Counted from the stretch's first letter, positions 44,900 to 54,047 are shown. The stretch: DNA of 64,000 nt from Ruficoccus amylovorans (GCF_014230085.1 NZ_JACHVB010000020.1:62001-126000); one strand, 5' to 3'. The notes: generated by a model from the letters alone, not told the origin. Translations and numbers: made by a program.

Positions 44900-44934
44900 G
44901 GAAACCCTCTAGTGCAAGAACCAAGCTACGCTCA

Positions 44935-46014
44935 CTAGCAGACCTGGGAGACAAGGCGGTCGGCCAGCACGTCAAGTTCCTCGTAGGCGCTCAGGCCCTG
45001 CACCCATTCGCCGGGGATCTGGCCGCAGCCGCCGGTGGCTCCGGCCAGCAGACCGAGGATGGCTCCGCGCGGGCTGTTGTCGCCGCCGAGATTGGCGTTG
45101 GCGAGCATGATGGACTCGAAGTCGCCCTCGTATTTGAGGATGAGGAAAAGGATGAGCGGCAGGGCATCGTCGATGGTGGCACCGTTGCGGCAGTGGTGCT
45201 CGGCGACTTCCTCGTCCGAGAGCCGATCACGCCAGCGCCGGTAGGTGAAGTTGAGCGCCGGGTGGGCGTGCCAGTTGCGGATGTGCTCGTAGAGCGCCTT
45301 GTCCGCCGTGTAGCCGTGCAGCAGGTAGATGAGCAGCTCAACCATAAGCACTGCCGCCCGGCCCTCTGGCTCGCCCTTGTGAGTGAGCGAGAGGGCCTGG
45401 GTGACGTGTTTACAGGCTGCCTGCAGGTCGCGGGCGTAGTAGAGGGCCAGCGGGAGGGCAATGGCGATGCCGCCGATGCGGTTGCTCTCTTCGCCGCAGA
45501 CCCAGGGGTCTTTTCCCCGCCCGTAGTTCTCGAAGAACGTGCGGTGCGAGGCGGGGATGTAGGTGTCGTTGTGTCTGCCCGGGGTGAGGAAAAACGAGGT
45601 GTAGGCCTCCACGTAGGCGCTCGGGTCGTAGCGCTCGTGATCAACGGCCGATTTGAGCAGTTCGCGGCCGAGGAGGACGTTGATGGTGTTGTCGCCGGCC
45701 TTGAGGTGCTGGTGAAAGTGCGTGCCGGGAATGCGCCACTCGGCTTCGCGCCCGTGCATGATCTCGCCATTGGGGCCGGTGGCGGTATAGTGGGTGCGGA
45801 AGAGCGTGCTCTGAGGGTGGGGAAGGACCGGGTCGCGGTAGCCTTCGATACGCCCGTAATCATTACGGATGCGTTTGGGGACAGCGTAGCCGTGGCAGGG
45901 CATCGACAGGGCGTCACCAATGAAATAGCCCCAGAACGCTCCGTACAAGCGGGAGCTGAAGCTGATCTCATCGGCACCGCCGCCGACTGGGGTCTCGGAG
46001 GAGGATTTTTTCAT
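44935..46014 (-). CDS. ADP-ribosylglycohydrolase-like protein with altered metal motif
   Basis: 359 aa. It opens RLYGAFWGYFIGDALSMP, the GxxxGDAxG start of the DraG/ARH family, and has EESNRIGGIAIALPLAL and NANLGGDNSPRGAILGLLAGATGG near the end. In active ARH enzymes the last motif is GGDTDT(N)..G, which binds two Mg ions; here it reads GGDNSPRG, so one ligand set is changed. The fold call is firm. The reaction (removal of ADP-ribose, or hydrolysis of another N- or O-glycoside) is open. It lies upstream of a glucosylglycerate-type cluster on the same strand as the GH13 gene, 227 bp away, and may act on a related sugar. Confidence 0.8.
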   Translation of the reverse strand: MKKSSSETPVGGGADEISFSSRLYGAFWGYFIGDALSMPCHGYAVPKRIRNDYGRIEGYRDPVLPHPQSTLFRTHYTATGPNGEIMHGREAEWRIPGTHFHQHLKAGDNTINVLLGRELLKSAVDHERYDPSAYVEAYTSFFLTPGRHNDTYIPASHRTFFENYGRGKDPWVCGEESNRIGGIAIALPLALYYARDLQAACKHVTQALSLTHKGEPEGRAAVLMVELLIYLLHGYTADKALYEHIRNWHAHPALNFTYRRWRDRLSDEEVAEHHCRNGATIDDALPLILFLILKYEGDFESIMLANANLGGDNSPRGAILGLLAGATGGCGQIPGEWVQGLSAYEELDVLADRLVSQVC

Positions 46015-46241
46015 GGGTAAAGCAACTGTATAACCCCTAATCCGGTTTCGCAGTTACAGCAAGTTCTTTTTTCATTATATACCCCAACTTTCGTCCCTGT
46101 CTGACAAGGACTTATCAATAACACGGCCCGTCAGCATCCCGGGGTGAAGAATAGCGTGAACACCCCCCTTGGAAGGCGCGTGAAAGGGAGTCTTGTGGCC
46201 GGGCCGAGGAGTGGGCGATGGACTCTTTTTTTGCGGGGCGT

Positions 46242-47981
46242 TCAGGAGCGTGGGACCAGCCACATGGCCTGGTAGGGCTTCAGGGTGATTCCGCGTTTGC
46301 CGCTGCTGAGGGTCTTGGCCGAAATCACGTCGTAGAACTTTTTCGCATCCTGCAGCGGGGCGAAGTCGGCGGGCCGGGCAACCGTCTGCGGTTCGGGCGA
46401 AAAGTTGAACACGCAGTAAACGCTCTGGTTGCCGAGGGTGGAGGTGCGGGCGAGCACGAGCACGGACTCGCCGAGCCGGTAAATCTCCTGGGTGCCGTCC
46501 GGGTTGAAAGCCGGGTAATTGGCGCGGCGACGCAACACTTGCACATAGCGACGGAAGATGTCCGCCTGCGGTGATTTCTCCTGCGATAAAAGCGTTTCGA
46601 GTTCTTCGGCGTCCCACTTGCGGCGGTTGATGGTGCGCGGGGCTCCGGTTTTTTCCACGCCTTCCTCGTAATTCGGGGTGGCCATGAGGCTGTGGAAGTA
46701 CACCGCGGGGATGCCCTTGAGCGAGAGCGCGAAAAACTGCGAGCACAGGAAACGCTCCGCGCCGAGCGCTTCGTCGCCGGGCTCGCTGAGGGCCGAGGCG
46801 TAGGTGATGTTCAACTCGTAGGGGCTCTGGGTGCCGTCGGCATTGGCTTTGCGCGAGACGTGGGCGCCGCGTTTTTCCACCGCTTTGATGAGTTTATCGA
46901 ACTCCTTGTCGGGCAGAAGCCCCTGGAGCGGGCGCACGCCGATACCGTCGTGCGAGGCGGTGAAGTTCAAATACGTGCACGCGCCCTCGGGATATTCGAG
47001 GTTTTGCAGCCACTCGGCGATGTAGTCGCAGTTGCCGGTCAGCAGCGCGTGCAGCAGCAGAGGCGGGAGGCTGAAGTTGTAAACCATGTGCGCCTCGTCG
47101 CCTGCCCCGAAGTAGCTGACGTTCTCGGCGTGGGGAACGTTGGTCTCGGTGAGAATGTTGACCCGCGGGTCCACGATCTCGCATACATCGCGCAGGAGTT
47201 TCACGATCTCGTGGGTCTGGGGGCGGTGCAGGCAGTCGGTGCCGATCTCCTTCCAGGCGAAGGCCACGGCGTCGAGCCGCAGCGTGCGGACGCCCTTGCT
47301 GATGTAAAAGAGCAGGATGTCCAGAAACTCAAACAGCAGGTCCGAGTTCTGCCAGTTAAGGTCCACCTGATCGGCGCTGAAAGTCGTCCACACGTGGCAC
47401 TCCCCGAAGCGCGTGGCGGTCTTGGTCAGCAAAGGCGAGGTGCGCGGGCGCACGACGGCGGAGAGGTCCGTCTGCGGGTCCATCTCCAGGAAGTAGTGAC
47501 GCGCGGGAGAAATCCCCAGGATGAAGTCCTGAAACCACGGGCTCTTGGCCGAGCAGTGGTTGAGCACGAGGTCAAAGGCCAGGTTGAAATTCTCGCCGAG
47601 CTTTTCCACGTCCTTCCAGGTGCCGTACTCGCGCTTGACCTGGCGGTAGTCGATGACGGAGAACCCGTCGTCGCTCGACCACGGGTAAAAAGGCAAAATG
47701 TGCACCGTGCTGACGGCTCCCTTGAGGTGCTCGACGCAGAACTTGTCCAGCGTGGCCAGTGGCGTCTCGCCCCTGGTGTGAACCATGTCCGCGTAGGTGA
47801 TCAGAAGGACGTCTTTCTGGTCCCAGCGACGGGCGGAGGCGGCAGGCGGAGTCACGCCCACGCCGTAGCGCCCGATCAGGTGATAGAATCGGTCAACCAG
47901 CCAGTCGGCGCGGTCATCGTAGAGGAATCTCAACCGTCGGCACACGCGGTCGAGCTGGGCCTGGGAAATCGGTTTAATCAT
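46242..47981 (-). CDS. GH13_18 sugar phosphorylase, probably glucosylglycerate phosphorylase
   Basis: 579 aa, the length of the sucrose/glucosylglycerate phosphorylase group. Motifs: VSTVHILPFYPWSSDDGFSV, DLVLNHCSAKSPWFQ, the nucleophile Asp in VRTLRLDAVAFAW, the acid/base Glu in NILTETNVPH and NFTASHDGIGVRP. These enzymes use phosphate to split an alpha-glucoside to glucose 1-phosphate. With a glucosyl-3-phosphoglycerate synthase gene 2.7 kb away, glucosylglycerate is the likeliest substrate; sucrose or glucosylglycerol are alternatives. It lies convergent to nothing and is followed leftward by the ADP-ribosylglycohydrolase-like gene. Confidence 0.85.
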   Translation of the reverse strand: MIKPISQAQLDRVCRRLRFLYDDRADWLVDRFYHLIGRYGVGVTPPAASARRWDQKDVLLITYADMVHTRGETPLATLDKFCVEHLKGAVSTVHILPFYPWSSDDGFSVIDYRQVKREYGTWKDVEKLGENFNLAFDLVLNHCSAKSPWFQDFILGISPARHYFLEMDPQTDLSAVVRPRTSPLLTKTATRFGECHVWTTFSADQVDLNWQNSDLLFEFLDILLFYISKGVRTLRLDAVAFAWKEIGTDCLHRPQTHEIVKLLRDVCEIVDPRVNILTETNVPHAENVSYFGAGDEAHMVYNFSLPPLLLHALLTGNCDYIAEWLQNLEYPEGACTYLNFTASHDGIGVRPLQGLLPDKEFDKLIKAVEKRGAHVSRKANADGTQSPYELNITYASALSEPGDEALGAERFLCSQFFALSLKGIPAVYFHSLMATPNYEEGVEKTGAPRTINRRKWDAEELETLLSQEKSPQADIFRRYVQVLRRRANYPAFNPDGTQEIYRLGESVLVLARTSTLGNQSVYCVFNFSPEPQTVARPADFAPLQDAKKFYDVISAKTLSSGKRGITLKPYQAMWLVPRS

Positions 47982-47988
47982 GGGGGAC

Positions 47989-48115
47989 TAAAATGGCTGA
48001 ATGGTTAATAGGCTAAATGGCTGAAGGTTTCCCGTTTTGTGAGTGGCATTCCCGCCTATGGATGAAAACCTTCGTGCTCTTCGTGTCTTCATTGTGTCCT
48101 TCGTGACCCATAAAG
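47989..48115. repeat. AAATGGCTGAATGG repeat and inverted CACAAAG-family member
   Basis: AATGGCTGAATGGTTAATAG plus GCTAAATGGCTGAA (47992-48025) resembles the insert at 44793. The stretch 48069-48110 (CTTCGTGCTCTTCGTGTCTT and on) is an inverted member of the CACAAAG family. No gene lies here. Confidence 0.6.
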
Positions 48116-48120
48116 TAAAC

Positions 48121-49389
48121 TCAACCGCCGTTACCCCAGCCGGTGAGGCTGGTCATGAGCGTGCGCAGCGAGCGCCGCAGGACGGTGTAGGAATAAAAGC
48201 GCCGGGCGACACGGTAGTTGTGTTCGACCATTTCGGCACGGTAGTGCGAGTCCTCCAAAATGCGCTGAACGTGGCTGACGACTTTCTTCGTCACGATGCC
48301 GTCCATCTCGGCGAAGTGAAACCCCCGCGGCTCAATGTCCTGAATGTAGATAGAGTAGCGGTTAACCATCATGGGCTTTCGGAAATAAACAGCCTCCAGC
48401 AGCGCGTTGCCGAAGCCCTCGTAAGTGCTCGGGTAGGTGACGAAGTCTGCGTGCGGGTACAGGTCCCAGAGCGTGTACATCTTGCGCCCGAGGCTGTCGC
48501 GCTGGCGCACTTCGGCCACGCGGTCGGCGATGAAGCGCACATCGACTTTTTCCTCCTTCGCCAGCTCGTCGAGCATGTGCAGGTAGTCGAGCCCCTCGTC
48601 CCCGGCGTCGTGCGAGATGACGAGCTTGTAACGCGGGTCCTTGAGCATGCCCACGAGCTTGATGGCGTGTTCGATACCCTTGCGCGGAACGATGCGCGTG
48701 GGTTGGAGGATAAAAACATCGTCCGGCGTCAACCCGATCTCCTCGCGCACATCGGCGGAGTACTCGTCCGGTTGCGGCGCGGGCTTGTCGAAATCGAAGA
48801 CGTTCGGGATGAGCAGGGTGGAGTGGCCCTTGCGCAGGGCGAGCTGTTCCTCGGCCGGACGGTTAATGACGACATTGCGGATGTTGGCCAGGCTGGGCGG
48901 AAAGGCGCTGTCGAGGTAGTCGGTCACGCCGTTGACGGCAAAGCGCGTGCGTTCCCAGTAAAAGTCGTGGTGGTGCGCGATGGCTGGCATCCCCGTCTCG
49001 GCCAGAAACTCCGTCACCGCCAACCCGAGCGGCAGGTGCATCGGGATGGTGAGCACGTTTTGCGGGATGATGAAGTCGATCTGGAATTTTTTGACGAAGT
49101 GGTAAAGGGTGGTCTTTAAATAGTCCGTCATCTCGCGAATGCGGGACGTGACCAGTGGAGTCCGCGTGGTGCGGCCCCAGATTCGTTCGTTGATCCACTC
49201 CACTTCGGGGTGGCCGAAATACGCCTCGGGCACGACATAGGAGATGCCGGGTTCGCGGTCGCTGCGGCCACTGTACCAGTAGCTCACATGCCGGTCGTCC
49301 CAGAGTACCTCCGCCCACTTGGCGCTTTCCAGAGAGACGCCGTCGGTGCCGGCGAAGCGCGTTGAGATGAAACCGATGTTTTTGGGCAT
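48121..49389 (-). CDS. GT4-type glycosyltransferase
   Basis: 422 aa from ATG 49389 (MPKNIGFISTRFAGTDGVSLE, a proper GT-B first strand); the frame extends far upstream but that part overlaps the divergent peptidase-like gene. It has AIAHHHDFYWERTRFA, LQPTRIVPRKGIEHAIKLVG and PSTYEGFGNALLEAVYFRKP with the EX7E donor site. It is divergent from the M20-like gene (153 bp) and upstream of the phosphorylase on the same strand (139 bp). In this cluster it may glucosylate glycerate or make mannosylated derivatives, but the acceptor cannot be read from sequence. Confidence 0.88.
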   Translation of the reverse strand: MPKNIGFISTRFAGTDGVSLESAKWAEVLWDDRHVSYWYSGRSDREPGISYVVPEAYFGHPEVEWINERIWGRTTRTPLVTSRIREMTDYLKTTLYHFVKKFQIDFIIPQNVLTIPMHLPLGLAVTEFLAETGMPAIAHHHDFYWERTRFAVNGVTDYLDSAFPPSLANIRNVVINRPAEEQLALRKGHSTLLIPNVFDFDKPAPQPDEYSADVREEIGLTPDDVFILQPTRIVPRKGIEHAIKLVGMLKDPRYKLVISHDAGDEGLDYLHMLDELAKEEKVDVRFIADRVAEVRQRDSLGRKMYTLWDLYPHADFVTYPSTYEGFGNALLEAVYFRKPMMVNRYSIYIQDIEPRGFHFAEMDGIVTKKVVSHVQRILEDSHYRAEMVEHNYRVARRFYSYTVLRRSLRTLMTSLTGWGNGG

Positions 49390-49542
49390 GAGACAGGCTG
49401 CTTGAACGAAGAATAGATGCGTTAGCAACTTTCGGTACGCAAGATACATGCCTGTCTGCGCGTGCGCAAGAATTGAACGCCCCTGTCGGGGAAAAAACAT
49501 TTGGCACAGGTGGAACCGGCATCTAGTTTGCTGTAAACCACT

Positions 49543-50721
49543 ATGCCGCACGAAGCACTTACACCCATCCTTGACGCGCTGCCCGGCCATCGGCGCGGCT
49601 TGAAGGAAATGCGAGAAATTATCCTCGCCAACGCGGTCATGTTCGGGGAGATCCCCGCGCCCACCTTTGCCGAGAGCGACTGTGCGCGCTTCCTCATGGA
49701 CCGGCTGACCGAGGGCGGCTGCCAGACGATCTCTACTGACGAGGTCGGCAACGCCGTGGGCATCGTCCCCGGCAGGAAGAGCGGCGGCAAGGCCATCCTT
49801 GTCTCCGCGCACATGGACACGCCCTTCGACAAGAGCGAAGACCACACCGTGACCGTTCTGCGTAACGGCATCAGCGGGGCCGGTGTGCTCGACAACGCGC
49901 TCGGCGTGGCCATCGTCGCCTCGTTGCCGATTATTTTTGAAAAGCTCGGGCTCACCTTCGAGCACGACATCCTGCTCATGGGCTCCAGCCGCAGCCTCGG
50001 TTCGGGAGACATCGAGGGGATGCGCTTCTTTTTAAACAACAACAAGCTGCCCATCGAGGCGGGCGTCATCGTCGAGGCCGCGACTCTCGGGCGACTCAGC
50101 TATACCTCGCTGGGAATGAGCCGGGGCGTGATCGACTGCCGTATCCCGCACGGGTATGACTTCAGCCGCTTCGGGGCGGGCGGAGCCATTGCCATCCTCA
50201 ACCGCGTCATTTCCGGCATGCTCGCCATCCGTATCCCGCGCGAGCCCTTAACCCAGATCATTCTCGGCTCGGTGCGCGGGGGAACGACCTTTAATACCGT
50301 CGCCCGACGCGGCAATCTCCGCTACGAAATCCGCAGTGAAGGCAGCGACATGGTGGTGGACATCAACCGCCAGATCGACAGCCTGCTGGGCGAAATCCGC
50401 TCCTCCGCCGGCGTTACGCTCCAACACGACGAGGTGGCACGCCGCGAGCATGGCGGGCTCGCCTACACGCACCCGCTGGTGCAGTCCTGCCGCGAGATTA
50501 TGGCCGCGCTCGACGTGGACCCCATTGTGGCTCCCTCCACCGGCGAACTGGCCGCGCTCATCGAGCGGGGCATCCCCGGCGTCACCCTGGGCATGACCTA
50601 CGGCGAGAACCGCCACCTGCAGGACGAACTCGTCGCTATCGACCCGATCTTCACCGGACTGGCCCAGTTGCTGGCCGTCCTCCAAGCCATCGACAAAGGA
50701 ATTTGCCATGACGAAACTTGA
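49543..50721 (+). CDS. M20/M28-like peptidase fold protein lacking the catalytic Glu pair
   Basis: 392 aa. The metal-binding pattern is partly kept: ILVSAHMDTPFD (His90, Asp92), GVLDNALGVA (bridging Asp117), GVIVEAATLG and a late His in YGENRHLQDE. The place where M20/M42 enzymes have the catalytic and metal-binding Glu-Glu reads LMGSSRSLGSGD, so both Glu are replaced by Ser-Arg. A dimerisation domain with GSVRGGTTFNTVA is intact. It overlaps the glucosyl-3-phosphoglycerate synthase start by 14 bp, so the two are coupled. It may be an inactive or changed hydrolase that serves the sugar pathway. Confidence 0.82.
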   Translation: MPHEALTPILDALPGHRRGLKEMREIILANAVMFGEIPAPTFAESDCARFLMDRLTEGGCQTISTDEVGNAVGIVPGRKSGGKAILVSAHMDTPFDKSEDHTVTVLRNGISGAGVLDNALGVAIVASLPIIFEKLGLTFEHDILLMGSSRSLGSGDIEGMRFFLNNNKLPIEAGVIVEAATLGRLSYTSLGMSRGVIDCRIPHGYDFSRFGAGGAIAILNRVISGMLAIRIPREPLTQIILGSVRGGTTFNTVARRGNLRYEIRSEGSDMVVDINRQIDSLLGEIRSSAGVTLQHDEVARREHGGLAYTHPLVQSCREIMAALDVDPIVAPSTGELAALIERGIPGVTLGMTYGENRHLQDELVAIDPIFTGLAQLLAVLQAIDKGICHDET

Positions 50722-51688
50722 ATCCTGGATTCAGCACAACACCTTTCACCACAGCCAGTTTTACGACCAGCTTGAACTGCTCAAGCAGAAGGAAAAAACC
50801 GGGCTGACGATTTCGCTGTGCATCCCCACGCTCAACGAGGAAGCCACCATCGGGAAGGAGATCGTGATCTTCCGCTCGGAGCTGATGGAGCGCTACCCGC
50901 TGGTGGACGAGATCGCCGTCATCGACTCGGGCTCGACCGACAAGACGCTCGAAGTCGCCGCCTCCTTTGGCGCGGACACGTACTTCGCCGGGGACATCCT
51001 GCCCTCGCAGGGCCACAAGCGCGGCAAGGGTGAGAACCTGTGGAAAGCCATTCACCAGCTCAAGGGCGACATCATCGTCTATGTCGATGCGGACATTAAA
51101 AACATCCACCCGCGCTTCTGCTACGGGCTGGTGGCCCCGCTGCTGTACCGCGAGGAGATCAAGTACGTCAAGGCCTTCTACGACCGCCCGCTGGCCTTCT
51201 CGCAAGGGGTGCGCCCCAGCGGCGGCGGCCGTGTGACGGAGATACTCGTGCGGCCGCTGTTCTCGCTTTTCTTCCCCGAGCTGACCGGGCTGGTGCAGCC
51301 GCTCTCGGGCGAATACGCCGTGCGCCGCGAAGTCCTGGAGCGCCTGCCGTTCCCCATCGGCTACGGGGTGGAGACCTCGCACATCCTCGACGTGTACCGC
51401 CAGTGGGGCCTGGAAGCCTTTGGCCAGACCGACCTCGACCAGCGCGTGCACCGCAACCAGGAAACGCTCTCGCTGGGAAAAATGTCCTTCGGCATCCTCC
51501 AGAGCTTCCTCGGCCGCCTCAAGAACATGGGCATGGAGGGCAACCTCCCCGCCATGACCAACGTGCTGCGCCAGTTCATCGCCAAGGACCAGCAGTACGA
51601 GCAAGTCTGCTATGACATTGTCGAGGAGGAACGCCCGCCCATGATCGACATCCCCGAGTACCGCGAAAAAATGGGCTACGACGGGTAG
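50708..51688 (+). CDS. Glucosyl-3-phosphoglycerate synthase-like glycosyltransferase (GT81)
   Basis: 326 aa. GT-A fold with LCIPTLNEEATIGKEI, AVIDSGSTDKTLEVA, the donor motif Asp127-Ala-Asp129 in VYVDADIKNIHPRF, GRVTEILVRPLFSLFFPEL and GYGVETSHILDVYRQWG, which together match GpgS. It transfers glucose from a nucleotide sugar to 3-phosphoglycerate, giving glucosyl-3-phosphoglycerate, the precursor of the compatible solute glucosylglycerate. It starts inside the end of the M20-like gene. A HAD phosphatase candidate lies at 54213. Mannosyl-3-phosphoglycerate synthase is the main alternative but has a different motif set. Confidence 0.88.
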   Translation: MTKLESWIQHNTFHHSQFYDQLELLKQKEKTGLTISLCIPTLNEEATIGKEIVIFRSELMERYPLVDEIAVIDSGSTDKTLEVAASFGADTYFAGDILPSQGHKRGKGENLWKAIHQLKGDIIVYVDADIKNIHPRFCYGLVAPLLYREEIKYVKAFYDRPLAFSQGVRPSGGGRVTEILVRPLFSLFFPELTGLVQPLSGEYAVRREVLERLPFPIGYGVETSHILDVYRQWGLEAFGQTDLDQRVHRNQETLSLGKMSFGILQSFLGRLKNMGMEGNLPAMTNVLRQFIAKDQQYEQVCYDIVEEERPPMIDIPEYREKMGYDG

Positions 51689-51704
51689 TTTTGTCGTTGT
51701 TTTT

Positions 51705-52581
51705 GAATACGGTCACAAAGAACACAAAGCAGACACGAAGCGCACAAAGAGAATGTTATGAAGGGGAATCTAAGGCTCATGCGGGTTTGCGCGGGATTGA
51801 TTTTTGCACTGTCAATCAGCGCGTTTACTGCTGGCTCATGCTTGCGTGCCGACAACCTCCCGTTGAGCAGTATTCAAGGTCTTAATCAAAATGAGGTTAT
51901 CCGGTTTTTAGTCGATTGGTCCGAGCGCTTTCCCGACCGTCAACTTTATTTGGTGGAGAAAATTCAGATTACACCTGGAGCTGTTAAGGCAATCAGTGCC
52001 ATCTATAATTATCGGTGGGAAAATGGGTTCTACTCGGGGGAGCTATGTACAATCAATCTCGAGAAAACGAAATATGCAGGCGAACTCCTATCGGATCAAA
52101 GGCTCTATCATTTTAAAATATATGAATTCGATCTCGTGGGTAAAAGAGTGCGAATTGAAGCAGGAAATGGAACGCCTACTCATGAAGAGCTGGAGTTTAT
52201 TCGGCAAAGCTTTCTGTCAGATAAGACTGTACGGTTTATTCTGGACAAAGAATCCGACGATACTTTGAGAGTTTCACCTCCATTTGCATTATTTCAGACG
52301 GAAAATGATGCGATCGATAATTGGAAGGCATGTGTAGAGACTCCCGTTCCTGTTTATGCTTTGACCGAATATGTTTCTTATATTTGTCGGGTCGATGATG
52401 GTTTTTACTTAATATCTTTGTTGGACAAATATTACAGTTGGCAGCTAGCCCTACGGGACAAAAACGGCTCGCCTGAATTTTTAGCACAAAGAAGAACTAT
52501 ATCGCCCTAAATGGTGGCTTGAAGCATCAATTACAACTTCGTGTTCTTCGTGTCTTCTTTGTGCTCTTTGTGACCGTATTC
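51705..52581. mobile_element. Gene-bearing element with 36-bp inverted ends
   Basis: The left arm (51705-51740) starts GAATACGGTCACAAAGAACA; the right arm (52546-52581) is its reverse complement with 34 of 36 positions identical. Weaker pairing continues about 12 bp inwards. The arms belong to the CACAGAG/CACAAAG family. Between them lies one AT-rich gene (51758-52510), and nothing else. It interrupts the glucosylglycerate cluster. No target-site duplication is visible and no transposase is encoded. Confidence 0.6.
51758..52510 (+). CDS. AT-rich exported protein of unknown function
   Basis: 250 aa from ATG 51758. Residues 1-31 form a signal peptide (MKGNLRLMRVCAGLIFALSI, ending near SCLRA). 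The rest is a soluble alpha/beta protein with four Cys (in ELCTINL, KACVET and YICRVDD among others). I recognise no family. Base composition and codon use are visibly richer in A and T than in every neighbour (Asn, Ile and Lys codons ending in A/T), which suggests transfer from elsewhere. It is enclosed by inverted repeats. It might be a passenger gene of a non-autonomous element. Confidence 0.65.
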   Translation: MKGNLRLMRVCAGLIFALSISAFTAGSCLRADNLPLSSIQGLNQNEVIRFLVDWSERFPDRQLYLVEKIQITPGAVKAISAIYNYRWENGFYSGELCTINLEKTKYAGELLSDQRLYHFKIYEFDLVGKRVRIEAGNGTPTHEELEFIRQSFLSDKTVRFILDKESDDTLRVSPPFALFQTENDAIDNWKACVETPVPVYALTEYVSYICRVDDGFYLISLLDKYYSWQLALRDKNGSPEFLAQRRTISP

Positions 52582-52592
52582 TGATTCCGCCC

Positions 52593-54047
52593 ATGCGTGT
52601 AGCGATTATCCACTACCATTTAAAGCCCGGCGGGGTGACGCGCATCGTCGAGAGCGCGGCGGAGGCGCTGGCTGCGTACGGCGTTGATCTGTGCGCCATC
52701 TCCGGCGAACCGTACACCGGCGGCGCGGAGTTAAAAACCGGCGTTGTATCCGGTCTTGGATACACGACCGAAGAGTCCGAGTACATCGACCCGAAGTACC
52801 TTCTGCATGAGCTCAAGGCCGAGGCAAAAGAGTTGCTCGGAGGCGAACCGGACCTGTGGCACATCCATAACCATTCGCTGGGCAAGAACGCCGTTCTGCC
52901 GGATCTCGTCGGCCTGCTGGTGCGGGAAGGGGCGGCGGTGCTTTTGCAGGTCCATGATTTTGCCGAGGACGGGCGTCCGGGGAATTACCAACTGGTAGGG
53001 GAGGGTATTGCCGACTGGAAGAATCTTTACCCGTACGGGCCGCGTGTCCACACCGCCGTCCTCAACCGCCGTGACGAGTCCATTTTAAGCGGCGCGGGCA
53101 TGCCCGCCGAGTGCCTCCACCTGCTTCCCAATCCGGTGTCCGTCCCTCATGGCGCGGTCGCCCGCCCCGGCAGCGAGCCGCCGAAGATCGCCGGGATGGA
53201 GCGGCTTTTTCTGTATCCCACCCGGGCCATTCGCCGCAAAAACATGGGCGAGTTCCTGTGCTGGGCCGCGCTGGCGCGGGAGGGCGAGACTTTCGCCACC
53301 ACGCTGGCCCCGGCCAACCCGACCGCCCGCCCCGTGTACGAGCGTTGGGTGGCCCTTGCCAAGGAACTGGAATTGCCCGCCGTTTTCGAGTTGGCGCAGG
53401 CGGTCGATTTGTCGTTTCCCGAGGTGATGGCGGCGGCGGAGACAGTGGTCACGACAAGCGTGGCCGAGGGCTTCGGGATGGCGTTTCTGGAGCCGTTTCT
53501 TTTCGGGAAAACGCTTTGCGGGCGCGATCTGCCCGACATTACCGGGGATTTTTTCAAAGCAGGGGTCAGACTGAGCGGACTCTACGACCGGCTCGATGTG
53601 CCCCTGGAATGGATCGGCGGGGCAGGGGAACTGCGTGCGAAAATCGCCCCGTCGCTGGCCGCCAGTTACGCCGCCTACGGGCGTGAATGTGGCCCACGTG
53701 AAATCGCCGCTGCGCTCGCCGCCGCGGTGGACGGTGAGCGGGTTGATTTCGGGCGACTCGACGAGGATTTGCAGGCCCGCGCCATCCGGCACTTGCGTTC
53801 GTTATCCGACCCGGCCAGCGAGATCCTCCCGCCTGCGTTGGTGCGACAGGATGCCACCACTGCCGAGGCCAACCGCGCTGCCATCGCCGAGCATTTCAAC
53901 CTGAAACAGTACGGCCAGCGCCTCGTTGGGATTTATGGAAAAATCCTGTCCGCCCCGGCTTCCGTCGCCGGGAGCGAATCGCTGGACCCGGCCCGCGTGC
54001 TTGACGCGTTTCTCGATCCGGCCCGTTTCTGCCTGCTGCGGACGTAG
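52593..54047 (+). CDS. GT4-like glycosyltransferase
   Basis: 484 aa. N-terminal GT-B domain: MRVAIIHYHLKPGGVTRIVE and LWHIHNHSLGKN. C-terminal donor domain: LFLYPTRAIRRKNMGEFL and TTSVAEGFGMAFLEPFLFGK, with the EX7E-type site. About 100 extra residues follow (AEHFNLKQYGQRLVGIYGKIL near the end). It starts 12 bp after the right inverted repeat of the inserted element and probably was once directly downstream of the GpgS-like gene. Its acceptor is unknown; a second sugar on glucosylglycerate or a glycolipid are options. Confidence 0.82.
   Translation: MRVAIIHYHLKPGGVTRIVESAAEALAAYGVDLCAISGEPYTGGAELKTGVVSGLGYTTEESEYIDPKYLLHELKAEAKELLGGEPDLWHIHNHSLGKNAVLPDLVGLLVREGAAVLLQVHDFAEDGRPGNYQLVGEGIADWKNLYPYGPRVHTAVLNRRDESILSGAGMPAECLHLLPNPVSVPHGAVARPGSEPPKIAGMERLFLYPTRAIRRKNMGEFLCWAALAREGETFATTLAPANPTARPVYERWVALAKELELPAVFELAQAVDLSFPEVMAAAETVVTTSVAEGFGMAFLEPFLFGKTLCGRDLPDITGDFFKAGVRLSGLYDRLDVPLEWIGGAGELRAKIAPSLAASYAAYGRECGPREIAAALAAAVDGERVDFGRLDEDLQARAIRHLRSLSDPASEILPPALVRQDATTAEANRAAIAEHFNLKQYGQRLVGIYGKILSAPASVAGSESLDPARVLDAFLDPARFCLLRT

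Larger units (their letters stand above)
44586..44934. other. Intergenic region with nested dispersed repeats
   Basis: No gene is supported. It carries the second two-hairpin repeat (44708-44759), a copy of the TTTCAAAAAATACTGTA element split by an insert (44761-44899), and the insert itself with inverted ends (44793-44866). Confidence 0.6.

Noticed and set aside
49390-49965. N-terminal extension of the glycosyltransferase to 614 aa
   Set aside because: The extra part is antisense to the M20-like gene and the first proper GT strand begins at 49389.
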